9,990 nt of DNA. It comes from CALAMD01 sp035301025 (GTDB taxonomy: Bacteria > Bacillota > Bacilli > Bacillales > Amphibacillaceae). The DNA lies in contig DATGUV010000060.1 in the NCBI GenBank assembly GCA_035301025.1, forward strand, positions 1-9,990. The letters are read 5' to 3'. The notes beneath the pieces were generated by a model that had not been told where the DNA came from, searched no databases, and worked only from the letters and a program-made list of their open reading frames with translations. Shown here in pieces: positions 1 to 7,139 of the stretch (position 1 is the first letter of the stretch; every line of letters begins with the position of its first letter). Made by a program: the position numbers and the translations under genes.

Positions 1-773
1 TCAAGACCCATTATAAAAATAAATGCCAATGCGACTGCCGGACCAATCAAGAGTCGACCTAAACTACTGAGGACAACCAATTTATTTACTACTGTTTTCA
101 TTTGAATTTGAGACAACTGTGCCCCTAATAAAATAAGTGCAATTGCCAGGAATGCGTTTCCTAGATGGTTCAGTGGAATGAAAATAAACTCTGGAACAGT
201 GATGTTCAAGCTATTGAAAAGTCCCCCAAGAATCATGGCGTAAATAATCGGTAACTTCAGTAATTCCTTTAAAATTTCCAGACCGCTCTTCGTCGCAGAA
301 ATTAAATTATATAGACCGTATGTATATGTAATAATATTTTGAAAGACCATTACAATAATTTGAATGGAAATTCCAAGAGGGTTTCCTTGGAACAACAATT
401 GACTTACTGGAATACCATAATTTCCAGAATTAATGAGCACGACACTGTTTTTAAATATAGCTGATTCTTCTTTTTCCAGTGCGAATGCTTTACTCAACAA
501 GGCGCTAATGACCATTAGTGAAAGACTGAATATAAATAGATAACCGATAATATCAAGGAGAACATTCATTTCAATCTTTGTTTCATATAAGTTAATAAAT
601 ACAGCTGCAGGCATTAAGCAATATGTAATTAAGTTGGATACTGCCCGCAAATTAAATACAAATTTTTTCTGTAAGATTGCGCCAATAATCATTAACATTA
701 AAATAGGTAAAATAATACTTTGAAAAATCATCTGTAAAAATACGATTACCGTCACCTCATTCACGTGCAACAT
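1..773 (-). CDS. AEC-family (auxin efflux carrier-type) membrane permease, C-terminus cut off
   Basis: About 257 codons are open to the window edge with no stop, so the protein continues beyond position 1; the family is usually about 300-320 residues. The translation is a chain of hydrophobic segments, roughly residues 8-32, 47-62, 72-94, 111-128, 134-155, 174-190, 203-220 and 236-256. The short motif NSGNYGIPV near residues 115-123 is typical of the mid-protein loop of AEC transporters. The family exports or exchanges small organic anions such as malate, or amino acids; the substrate cannot be told here. The start is uncertain: ATG at 773 is the most upstream in-frame choice but has no ribosome binding site, and GAGGTGA lies inside the reading frame at about 752-758 with no ATG/GTG/TTG at the right distance behind it. 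The family call is secure; substrate and start are not. Confidence 0.85.
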   Translation of the reverse strand, partial: MLHVNEVTVIVFLQMIFQSIILPILMLMIIGAILQKKFVFNLRAVSNLITYCLMPAAVFINLYETKIEMNVLLDIIGYLFIFSLSLMVISALLSKAFALEKEESAIFKNSVVLINSGNYGIPVSQLLFQGNPLGISIQIIVMVFQNIITYTYGLYNLISATKSGLEILKELLKLPIIYAMILGGLFNSLNITVPEFIFIPLNHLGNAFLAIALILLGAQLSQIQMKTVVNKLVVLSSLGRLLIGPAVALAFIFIMGL

Positions 774-837
774 GTATACCGGCACAATACTTTTTAGTTC
801 GATGTAGGTAGATCTGTTAGTTTTATTTCACAAGTAA

Positions 838-890
838 TTAGTCAAACCCGCCCAGCACCATATATGTGATACCAATCATTGTTTTCTCAT
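838..890 (-). other. Two overlapping micro-ORFs behind a strong ribosome binding site (possible leader peptides)
   Basis: Reading the minus strand, AGAGGAG stands six bases before an ATG at 890 that opens a four-codon frame (MRKQ, stop at 876-878). Its stop overlaps, in an ATGA arrangement, a second ATG at 879 that opens a 13-codon frame (MIGITYMVLGGFD, stop at 838-840). This lies between the thiolase stop and the permease start, about 65 bases before the permease ATG. The binding site is better than that of the permease itself. It could be a leader controlling the permease, a decayed gene, or chance. Confidence 0.22.
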
Positions 891-986
891 GGGATTCTCC
901 TCTTTTTAAAAAGCACGTTAGGTTTTTGTGAAACATATATTTTCCCTCATAAGTATATCTCAGAGTTTTTACACACACTCTCCTTA

Positions 987-2138
987 TCATTCCATCCGCT
1001 CAATAATAGTAGCATTTGCCATTCCCATTCCTTCACAAATGGCTAGCAGTCCATATTTCTTTTGACGACTTTCAAGCGAATGTAAGAGAGTTGTTAAGAG
1101 TTTTGTACCAGTTGCTCCAAGAGGATGGCCTAGAGCGATGGCCCCTCCATGAATATTCAGTTTTGCAGGATCTGCTCCAGTGTCGTGTAGCCATGCTAAA
1201 GGAACTGGTGCAAATGCTTCATTCACTTCATAAAAATCTATATCTTCAATTGTCATATTCGATTTCTTCAGCACCTTTTTCGTTGCTGCAATCGGACCAG
1301 TTAACATAAGGGTTGGATCTGAACCAATGGCTGTACGTGCTACAATTTTTGCACGAGGACGCAATCCTAACTGTTCTGCCTTTTCCCTGCTCATCAATAG
1401 AACCGCACTTGCCCCGTCACTCATCTGACTGGCATTACCAGCAGTTATGTTCCCCTGCTCCATAAATACAGGTGATAACTGATGTAATTTCTCAAGTGGC
1501 GTATCACGTCTTGGGCCTTCATCTGTATCAAAGGTATGTTCATTCCCGTCTTCATCAGTTACTTGAACAGGTACAATTTCTTCTTCAAATACTCCTTCGT
1601 CAATAGCTTGTATTGCTTTTTGATGGCTTTCATATGCAAATTCGTCCAGTTGGTCACGGGATAAATTCCACTGTTCTGCAATTTTCTCCGCAGCAATTCC
1701 TTGATTAACAATTTCATATTTGTCCGTTAGTAAAGAACTAGGCTTCGTATCTCCAACGTTAGAAAACATTTTATGTCTCGACATGCTTTCTACTCCTCCA
1801 GCAATAACTACATCCATGTCCCCTGAGGCAATTGCTTGGGCTGCAAAATGGACGGCTTGTTGACTAGATCCACATTGTCGATCAATGGTTACCCCTGGTA
1901 CATCTATTGGAAAGCCTGCGATTAATGCAGACGTTCTTGCAATATTCATTGCTTGTTCATTCACCTGTGTTACACAACCGACAACTACATCTTCCACTAT
2001 TTTCTTCTCCACTTTTACATCTGTTACAAGTTGATCCAATACCGTTGCTAATAATTCATCTGACCTTGTATGTGTTAGAGAGCCCTTGTTTCGTCCAACG
2101 GCAGTGCGACATGCATGAACAATCACAACTTCCCTCAT
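987..2138 (-). CDS. Thiolase (acetyl-CoA C-acyltransferase/acetyltransferase)
   Basis: This 383-residue protein has the usual length for a biosynthetic or beta-oxidation thiolase, which transfers an acyl group between coenzyme A molecules through an acyl-cysteine. The nucleophilic cysteine is Cys89 in DRQCGSSQQA. The other active-site elements are Asn306 in EVNEAFAP, His338 in GGAIALGHPLGATG and Cys368 in CEGMGMA. The last motif replaces the common CxGGGxG, a variant seen in Bacillaceae FadA-like thiolases. The start is ATG at 2138: GAGGTGG at 2144-2150 sits five bases upstream, whereas the longer TTG frame from 2159 would put that site inside the coding sequence. The protein is cytosolic. 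It stands alone, with no fadB, fadE or HMG-CoA synthase visible nearby, so degradative and acetoacetyl-CoA roles cannot be separated. A likely CcpA site upstream suggests carbon control. Confidence 0.93.
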   Translation of the reverse strand: MREVVIVHACRTAVGRNKGSLTHTRSDELLATVLDQLVTDVKVEKKIVEDVVVGCVTQVNEQAMNIARTSALIAGFPIDVPGVTIDRQCGSSQQAVHFAAQAIASGDMDVVIAGGVESMSRHKMFSNVGDTKPSSLLTDKYEIVNQGIAAEKIAEQWNLSRDQLDEFAYESHQKAIQAIDEGVFEEEIVPVQVTDEDGNEHTFDTDEGPRRDTPLEKLHQLSPVFMEQGNITAGNASQMSDGASAVLLMSREKAEQLGLRPRAKIVARTAIGSDPTLMLTGPIAATKKVLKKSNMTIEDIDFYEVNEAFAPVPLAWLHDTGADPAKLNIHGGAIALGHPLGATGTKLLTTLLHSLESRQKKYGLLAICEGMGMANATIIERME

Positions 2139-2164
2139 TATATCCACCTCGTTTTTCAATATGT

Positions 2165-2200
2165 ATTATAAAGTATACCTATGTTTCAATTATTTTGAAA
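2165..2200 (-). promoter_or_regulatory. Probable thiolase promoter
   Basis: On the minus strand TATAAT lies at 2165-2170 and an alternative TATACT at 2172-2177, about 15-30 bases before the ribosome binding site. TATACT has a poor -35 candidate (TTTCAA, 2195-2200) at 17 bases. TATAAT has no good -35 at normal spacing. The -10 is credible; the -35 assignment is weak. Confidence 0.4.
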
Positions 2201-2209
2201 GCGCTCCAT
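2195..2209. promoter_or_regulatory. Catabolite-responsive element (cre)-like site
   Basis: TTGAAAGCGCTCCAT on the plus strand fits the classical 15-base cre consensus WTGNAANCGNWNNCW at all but one defined position. It overlaps the proposed -35 of the thiolase promoter, a position where CcpA binding would repress. The match is seen in the sequence; CcpA control is inferred. Confidence 0.5.
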
Positions 2210-2370
2210 TCCCACGTACAGATGTTAGGCATATTACTAGTTTAATGCGTTACAATGATCTCACCTGTGTTCGCTTTATCCAGCTTTGTTTATAAAATAT
2301 GTGGACGTCCCTTGCGTTTTATGAGTAGTATAGTAGTGTAAATATGGATGATATAAAGTGAAACTTCATT

Positions 2371-2545
2371 CAGTGGGAGGTTTTTATTCAACCTCCACTG
2401 GTGTTAAGGAACAAAGGATAAGTTCGTCACGTCCTGTGACAACTCCTTTGTGACCTACGTCCTGTAGGTGAGAGCAGAAACAGGTATTTACGGGCAGTGT
2501 ATCCCCCACTTATTTTCTTAGTTTCCTGCAAAAATTGAAGTGGGG
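2371..2545. mobile_element. Multi-hairpin element, possibly a non-autonomous IS200/IS605-type element or structured RNA
   Basis: Four stem-loops follow one another in 175 bases. Stem 1 pairs CAGTGG-G-AGGTT (2371-2382) with AACCTCCACTG (2390-2400), with one bulged G. Stem 2 pairs ACAAAGGA (2411-2418) with TCCTTTGT (2444-2451) and continues inward through GTT/AAC to GTCAC/GTGAC around the loop GTCCT (2431-2435). Stem 3 pairs ACCTAC (2453-2458) with GTAGGT (2464-2469) around the same loop GTCCT. Stem 4 pairs CCCCACTT (2504-2511) with AAGTGGGG (2538-2545), with inner ATTTT/AAAAT. There is no open reading frame or transposase. Bulged palindromes at each end with structured DNA between them resemble IS200/IS605 derivatives mobilised in trans by TnpA, or a TnpB guide-RNA remnant. 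True ends are unknown and may lie outside these hairpins. No stem has a U-tract, so a terminator is unlikely. Confidence 0.5.
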
Positions 2546-2567
2546 TATTGACTTCCCGTTAACCTTT

Positions 2568-2654
2568 GATAAATTTCCTAAGACGTATTTTATGCTATCT
2601 CACTACTATATCTAGTCGTAAAATAGTTGTTTTTAGTCATGATGACATTCATTC
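2568..2654. repeat. Palindromic intergenic repeat, copy A (overlaps the pepF stop codon)
   Basis: This stretch aligns with the copy at 6969-7093. It shares TATGCTATCTCA (2591-2602 against 6997-7008) within a 24-base block of 20 identities, and the right arm TCATGATGACATTCATTC (2637-2654) matches 16 of 18 bases at 7072-7089. It also shares 13 bases, GTATTTTATGCTA (2585-2597), with the reverse complement of 8219-8231. Internal pairing is TATTTTA (2587-2593) with TAAAATA (2619-2625). It is the shortest copy, apparently with an internal deletion. Its right arm covers the last codons and stop of pepF (2649-2651). Confidence 0.55.
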
Positions 2655-4460
2655 ACCGAGTAATTCTTCTAATTCAGTGAGCTTTTCTTCAAATACGTCT
2701 AGTGCGTCTAGTACAGGTTGTTTAGATGTAACGTCTACTCCTGCTTTTTTAAGAACCTCAATTGGATAATCACTGCTTCCAGCCTTTAGGAAAGATGTAT
2801 AACGATCTACTGCTCCTTCCTCCCCTTCCATAATTCCTTTTGCAAGAGTTGTTGCAGCTGAGTATCCTGTTGCATATTGATACACATAATAGTTCATATA
2901 AAAGTGAGGAATACGCGCCCACTCTAACCCGATTTCTTCATCGATAGCGACTTCATCACCAAAGTATTTCTTATTCAGATCATAATACAATTCTGTTAAG
3001 CGTTCCGCTGTTAATGCCTCACCATTTTGCATGCGTACATGAATATCATGTTCAAATTCAGCAAACATTGTTTGACGGAAGACGGTACCACGGAAACCTT
3101 CTAAGAAGTTATTGAGTAAATAAATTTTTTCCTGTTTATCAGTTACGACATTCATCATATGTTCATTTAATAAAGACTCATTACATGTTGAAGCAACCTC
3201 AGCTACGAAAATGGAGTAATTTCCATAACGGAATGGCTGGGCTTCGTGTGTGTAGTAACTGTGTAGAGAATGTCCAAGTTCATGAGTGAGTGTGAACATA
3301 TCACTAATCTTATTGTTCCAATTTAATAAGATATACGGATTTGTGCCATATGACCCTGATGAATAGGCACCACTTCGTTTTCCTTTGTTCTCCATAACGT
3401 CAATCCAGCGACTAGACAATCCTTCTTTTACAATATCCACATACTCTTGTCCTAGTGGAGATAGGCTTTCAAGGACGTGTTTTTGGGCTTCCTCATACGT
3501 AAATGACATATCTACATCTTTTACAAGTGGAGTATACATGTCATACATGTGCAATTCATCCACACCTAATACTTTTTTACGCAAAGAAACATATCTATGA
3601 AGGAGCGGAAGTTTTTCATTAATAGCTTCTACAAGCTGATCATATACACTTTCAGGAATATTATTTCCGCTTAACGCTGCTGCACGCGCAGATGAGTGAT
3701 TTCGAACTTTAGCATTAAAATTATTTTTCTTTACGTTTCCTGTAAGGGTTGTTGCATACGTATTTTTAAATTTATCATATGTGCTATAGACAGATTCGAA
3801 TGCGTCTTTTCGTACGCGACGATCTTTTGACTCTAAAAATCCGATGAATCTACCGTGTGTGACCTCAGCTTCTTCTCCTTGTTCATTTTTAATCGATGGA
3901 AATACAATTTCCGCATTATCTAAAATACTAAAAGTTTGTGAAGCAGTTTGTAGTGGATCGGAAACTTCTGCTAAAATTGCTTCTTCTTTCTCAGATAAAA
4001 TATGTGCCCGTTGTAAATTAATTTGGTTAAATGTTTGATTATAAAACTGCAACGGTTCATAAGACTGAATCATGTCATCCAGTTTTGCTTCATCAATTTG
4101 GATGATTTCAGGAACAATAAAACTCATACTACTAGAAGCAAGGGTTAAAACGTTGTTCGCTTTTCCTTGCATCGTTTGGTACTTTGAATTTGCAGTGTCC
4201 TGGTCATAACGCATTCGAGCGTATGTATAAAGCTTTGATAATCGTTCCGAAAACGCATCTTGTAATTGAAACACTTCATAAATCTTCTCAGCGGATGACG
4301 CAAGAGTTCCTTGATACTCAGTAATTTTAGGGATATCTTCCGTGAGAGCAGTTAATTCTTTCTCCCACAACTCATCTGTTGCAAAAATATCTTCTAGTTT
4401 CCACGTATATTCTTCAGGTATATCTTTTCTTTCTGGCATTGGTTTTGTTGTCTCAGCCAT
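2649..4460 (-). CDS. pepF: Oligoendopeptidase F (M3B zinc metallopeptidase)
   Basis: The 603-residue protein matches the usual length of PepF, a cytosolic zinc peptidase that cuts oligopeptides of roughly 7-17 residues. The zinc site is HELGH at residues 393-397, inside TLTHELGHSLHSYYTH, with Glu421 in FVAEVASTCNE as the expected third ligand. The N-terminal oligoendopeptidase F domain covers about residues 110-185, and the M3 catalytic domain about 200-585. ATG at 4460 was chosen because AGGAGG (4468-4473) lies seven bases upstream; ATG at 4463 is adjacent but only four bases from it. The longer frame to 4508 would include the binding site. As in Bacillus subtilis it lies downstream of coiA. 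A 222-base gap with its own promoter suggests it can be transcribed alone. Overproduced PepF is known to affect sporulation in B. subtilis; nothing here tests that. Confidence 0.96.
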   Translation of the reverse strand: MAETTKPMPERKDIPEEYTWKLEDIFATDELWEKELTALTEDIPKITEYQGTLASSAEKIYEVFQLQDAFSERLSKLYTYARMRYDQDTANSKYQTMQGKANNVLTLASSSMSFIVPEIIQIDEAKLDDMIQSYEPLQFYNQTFNQINLQRAHILSEKEEAILAEVSDPLQTASQTFSILDNAEIVFPSIKNEQGEEAEVTHGRFIGFLESKDRRVRKDAFESVYSTYDKFKNTYATTLTGNVKKNNFNAKVRNHSSARAAALSGNNIPESVYDQLVEAINEKLPLLHRYVSLRKKVLGVDELHMYDMYTPLVKDVDMSFTYEEAQKHVLESLSPLGQEYVDIVKEGLSSRWIDVMENKGKRSGAYSSGSYGTNPYILLNWNNKISDMFTLTHELGHSLHSYYTHEAQPFRYGNYSIFVAEVASTCNESLLNEHMMNVVTDKQEKIYLLNNFLEGFRGTVFRQTMFAEFEHDIHVRMQNGEALTAERLTELYYDLNKKYFGDEVAIDEEIGLEWARIPHFYMNYYVYQYATGYSAATTLAKGIMEGEEGAVDRYTSFLKAGSSDYPIEVLKKAGVDVTSKQPVLDALDVFEEKLTELEELLGE

Positions 4461-4565
4461 CATACATCCTCCTATAAATAATCTGCTTCTATTCATGTAT
4501 CTATCCATTTCCAGCGTAGAAATATGCTAGAAATACATATTGGTACATGTGCAGTAGTATACCCC

Positions 4566-4594
4566 ATTATAACGTTTATCATTGATTTACCCAA
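4566..4594 (-). promoter_or_regulatory. Probable SigA promoter for pepF
   Basis: The minus strand carries TATAAT at 4566-4571, 17 bases from TTGGGT (4589-4594), in the gap between the coiA stop and the pepF start. The -10 is perfect and the -35 matches three of six. It would give a leader of about 95 bases before the AGGAGG at 4468-4473. Confidence 0.5.
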
Positions 4595-4682
4595 CCATTT
4601 TGTAAGGGGATACAAAAAAAGATCAACTTCCCCCCACACTAACGGTTTTAAACTACCTGTTACAATCCTTTGGGTGTACCTT

Positions 4683-5876
4683 TTATTTACGTAATCGTTG
4701 CCTATCAGATGTTAATAATAGTGTCTTCAGAGACTGCATCAATTCATTGTCTTGTTCAAGTGCTTCCTCTACATGGGAATAAGGAGGCATCGTTTTATGG
4801 AGCAAATAGGATTGATCTCCTTTACTTTTCACATATCCTAATATCTCAAGCCAATGCAAATATGAGGTGACAGGGTCGATTGATTGTTCTAAAAGTGGAA
4901 AATACGATGGTGGGTGAATGAAAGTAGCTAAGATGTCCTGACAGTCCTTAATTGTGAATAGACAATTTTCTGGAACCGTATATTGTATAAAATGCCACAA
5001 TCTACTTTGCCAATTCCATGGTGGAACATTCATAAACATTTGTCCTTTCACTGGTAGGTGAATGAGTGAAGGTAAGAAGTCCAAGGAGAGTCGTTGTTCA
5101 TACAACCACTGTAGCCATTCCTTTTGTTTACCAACTCCGTAGCGTGGTCGCATTCTAAATTTCTTTTTCTCCTGGTGCCATTCGTTGATGAATATTTTTC
5201 TAGAAATGCGCTGGAATTGGAATACATCTATCCATGTAGTTCCCTTTAATGACCATATATATTTATGCGCAAAAACCTTTGTCATTGCCGAAAAAATAAT
5301 TTGCTGAAGTGAAATGATCTGGGATTGTTCTGTACAGAGGAAAAATAGCATTGGTGAGGATTCTATTGTTGGTTGACATATAAACTGTTTTAAAAATGAG
5401 TTAATCATGAACAGATGTCTACCATATTGTTGCAAATGCCTACGGTCTAGAAACCATATTGGGGTAATACCTATCCCGGTATACATTTTATTTCTCTTTC
5501 GAATCTCATTAACTGAAACGGTAGAATATTGAAATTCAATGGCAAATTTTTTACTTTCGACAGTTAGTAATACGTCTGGTCTTTGTCCTATTTCTGGAAG
5601 ATACTTTTCTAAGGAAACATTTGAATATTGATTTTTTAACCAACTGTATAATAACCATTTACCTCGTTCATGAATTTCTCCCTCTCCTCCACCGGTACAG
5701 GATGATAATGCTTGATGAGAAAAATGCGGGGTGATTTCAGTGCCAATTTTCATAAGTAATGGTTCTTGGCATGTTGGACAGTAAAATGTTGTTGATGATC
5801 GTAGACGTTGCAATTCCCCCCGTGTGTAGGATGGTAGACATATGGTTTCTCCATCTTTAGTTAGCGCACAAAGCAT
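4683..5876 (-). CDS. coiA: Competence protein CoiA (transformation nuclease-like factor)
   Basis: The protein has 397 residues and fits the CoiA family, needed for efficient transformation after DNA enters the cell. The N-terminal part has a zinc-ribbon-like CPTC (Cys33, Cys36) followed by HFSH (His51, His54) and Cys60. A PD-(D/E)xK-like nuclease fold follows at about residues 65-145: His69-Glu70, Asp101 in GQRPDVLL and Glu114-x-Gln116 in FAIEFQYS, where Gln replaces the usual Lys. The C-terminal 250 residues are less conserved, rich in aromatic residues and of unknown role. The start at 5876 has AAGGGGTG nine bases upstream. It lies 94 bases behind mecA, past a strong terminator, so it needs its own promoter. 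In Bacillus subtilis coiA is activated by ComK, but I found no clear pair of AAAA-N5-TTTT boxes in this gap. Confidence 0.92.
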   Translation of the reverse strand: MLCALTKDGETICLPSYTRGELQRLRSSTTFYCPTCQEPLLMKIGTEITPHFSHQALSSCTGGGEGEIHERGKWLLYSWLKNQYSNVSLEKYLPEIGQRPDVLLTVESKKFAIEFQYSTVSVNEIRKRNKMYTGIGITPIWFLDRRHLQQYGRHLFMINSFLKQFICQPTIESSPMLFFLCTEQSQIISLQQIIFSAMTKVFAHKYIWSLKGTTWIDVFQFQRISRKIFINEWHQEKKKFRMRPRYGVGKQKEWLQWLYEQRLSLDFLPSLIHLPVKGQMFMNVPPWNWQSRLWHFIQYTVPENCLFTIKDCQDILATFIHPPSYFPLLEQSIDPVTSYLHWLEILGYVKSKGDQSYLLHKTMPPYSHVEEALEQDNELMQSLKTLLLTSDRQRLRK

Positions 5877-5926
5877 AAAATATCACACCCCTTGAATGTT
5901 TCCTTTATCCTACATTATTTTCAATC

Positions 5927-5959
5927 AAAAAAAAAGATGCCACATGAATAGGCATCTTT
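5927..5959 (-). terminator. Rho-independent terminator of mecA
   Basis: Eleven bases after the mecA stop the minus strand has AAAGATGCC (5951-5959), a nine-base loop, then GGCATCTTT (5933-5941) running into nine T in a row (5927-5935). The stem is perfect. The plus strand lacks a comparable T run, so it works in the mecA direction and separates mecA from coiA. Confidence 0.93.
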
Positions 5960-5970
5960 GTAAAATTCAT

Positions 5971-6654
5971 TTATACATCGAAATAGGATTGTACTTGTTC
6001 AAAAACATCTTCTGCAAAAACAACTTTTCCATACTCTTCCAACATCGATAAAGTTATTTGTGCTTGTGTAGCAAACTCATAAATAAGGCTCATGAGCGCT
6101 TCTTGTTCCTCATCAGTTGATTGTTCTGGAGGAAAATCCATAAATAAATAGTATTTGTCTTTATAATGAATGAGCTTTTGGTCAACCCCATGTACTGGTG
6201 ATTGAACGGCATGACTCGCTTGAATCACATCTTCAAACTCATTAAACGAAACAATTACCGAGTAGTTTCGATCTTCTTCTACGTCTTCTTCATCGTCATC
6301 TTCTGAATCGTTTGTTGGTAATGTTTGCTCCAACATTTGCTCAAGAGCTTCTTCATCTGTAATATCTTCTAGATCATCACTGGAAAACAGATCTAGATTT
6401 TCGCCATTTTTTGAGATTTGAGCTTTTGTTACAATGACCTCGAGTCCTTTTTCTAATGCTTGTACTTGAATCCATAAAGGACCTTCAACTGTAAATTCTT
6501 CCTTATAGTTGAGTTCTTCCATCATTTGCCAAAAAAGTTGCTCACTTCTCTCGCGATTGTACCATATTTCTTCTCGTTTAAATCCGCGATCTTCTATATC
6601 AACATATGAGATGTAAAATTTAATTGTATTTTCATTTATACGCTCTATTTCCAT
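5971..6654 (-). CDS. mecA: Adaptor protein MecA
   Basis: MecA delivers proteins such as the competence regulator ComK to the ClpC-ClpP protease and promotes ClpC hexamer assembly. The 227-residue product has the family layout: an N-terminal substrate-binding domain (about residues 1-85, with DIEDRGFKREEIWYNRERSE near 19-38), an acidic linker (about 92-130, including SEDDDEEDVEED), and a C-terminal ClpC-binding domain (about 130-225). The start at 6654 is preceded by AAGGGGGAG at a good distance. It sits between spx and coiA as in Bacillus subtilis, but yjbE, which lies directly before mecA there, is absent. A promoter about 240 bases upstream implies a long untranslated leader. Since both MecA and Spx are tied to Clp proteolysis, and MecA and CoiA to competence, the locus is functionally coherent. 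Confidence 0.95.
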   Translation of the reverse strand: MEIERINENTIKFYISYVDIEDRGFKREEIWYNRERSEQLFWQMMEELNYKEEFTVEGPLWIQVQALEKGLEVIVTKAQISKNGENLDLFSSDDLEDITDEEALEQMLEQTLPTNDSEDDDEEDVEEDRNYSVIVSFNEFEDVIQASHAVQSPVHGVDQKLIHYKDKYYLFMDFPPEQSTDEEQEALMSLIYEFATQAQITLSMLEEYGKVVFAEDVFEQVQSYFDV

Positions 6655-6788
6655 CGTATTTCTCCCCCTTCTCCAAAGTTAACGAAGATTTCCATTCACC
6701 GTACGTTCATGTTGTGTACATTATAAGCCTTTCTCTACGATTACACGAGAATTTGCTATGGATATTTTGATGGAAGAAATCATCTAAC

Positions 6789-6834
6789 TACACATCTCAT
6801 GTTGGATGTTTCGTGTTTCATAAGAGATGGTGTA
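6789..6834 (-). other. Hairpin in the mecA leader
   Basis: TACACATCTC (6789-6798) pairs with GAGAT-G-GTGTA (6824-6834), ten base pairs with one bulged G and a 25-base loop. It lies about 135 bases upstream of the mecA start and inside the proposed transcript. It has no U-tract, so it is not a terminator. It could be a regulatory or stabilising leader structure. Confidence 0.35.
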
Positions 6835-6893
6835 CTATTATTGTATGGTATTCTTCTCTTTTTTGAAAGCATTAAAGCCTATAATATAAACAT

Positions 6894-6946
6894 TTTATAG
6901 TTTATGCCTATTTATTGAGTCAATTCCTTCTTCTCTAATATAGAGA
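6894..6946 (-). promoter_or_regulatory. Probable SigA promoter for mecA with an upstream palindrome
   Basis: On the minus strand TTGACT (6918-6923) and TATAAA (6894-6899) are 18 bases apart, five of six matches for each box. A perfect inverted repeat TCTCTA-ATA-TAGAGA (6932-6946) ends nine bases upstream of the -35 and could be an operator or activator site. The promoter is reasonably supported; a role for the palindrome is inferred. Confidence 0.55.
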
Positions 6947-6968
6947 TAACATCCCTTTAAAATCACCT

Positions 6969-7093
6969 GTATGAATGAATTTCATAATACGTTTGCTATG
7001 CTATCTCAGTACCACATATGGTTCTGTTACGTGGCTTGAAACTACATGTGATAGTGAAATAGCTATTTTTTTCATTATGAAATTCATTCGTAT
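6969..7093. repeat. Palindromic intergenic repeat, copy B (best folded)
   Basis: GAATGAATTTCATAAT (6973-6988) and ATTATGAAATTCATTC (7074-7089) form a perfect 16-base inverted repeat. In an RNA of plus-strand sense it extends four more pairs outward with G-U wobbles. Inside it, GCTAT (6995-6999) pairs with ATAGC (7059-7063), CTATC (7001-7005) with GATAG (7050-7054), and CCAC (7012-7015) with GTGG (7031-7034), giving a long cruciform. It shares blocks with 2568-2654 and with the reverse complement of 8135-8234. It contains no coding frame. It lies between spx and mecA, where Bacillus subtilis has yjbE. Confidence 0.65.
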
Positions 7094-7139
7094 GATAAAA
7101 ATCTATTCTATTTATACTATGTCACCTATTTAGTGTGAT

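Noticed and set aside
2371..2471. CRISPR array
   Set aside because: The ACGTCCTGT cores are only nine bases and sit in different stems; there are no regular repeats and spacers and no cas genes.
2640..2655. FadR-like operator (TGAATGA...)
   Set aside because: The second half does not match the inverted consensus, and the site lies at the pepF stop rather than at the thiolase promoter; it is better explained as the repeat arm.
2566..2769. Plus-strand frame of 67 codons opposite the pepF end
   Set aside because: Ser-rich translation typical of an antisense shadow; it covers repeat copy A.
4600..4660. Terminator of coiA from the G-rich and T-rich run
   Set aside because: GGGG/CCCC pairing is imperfect and the T run falls inside the loop, so it is not a proper hairpin followed by a U-tract.
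5877..5926. ComK box upstream of coiA
   Set aside because: A/T runs are present but no pair of AAAA-N5-TTTT motifs at the required spacing.
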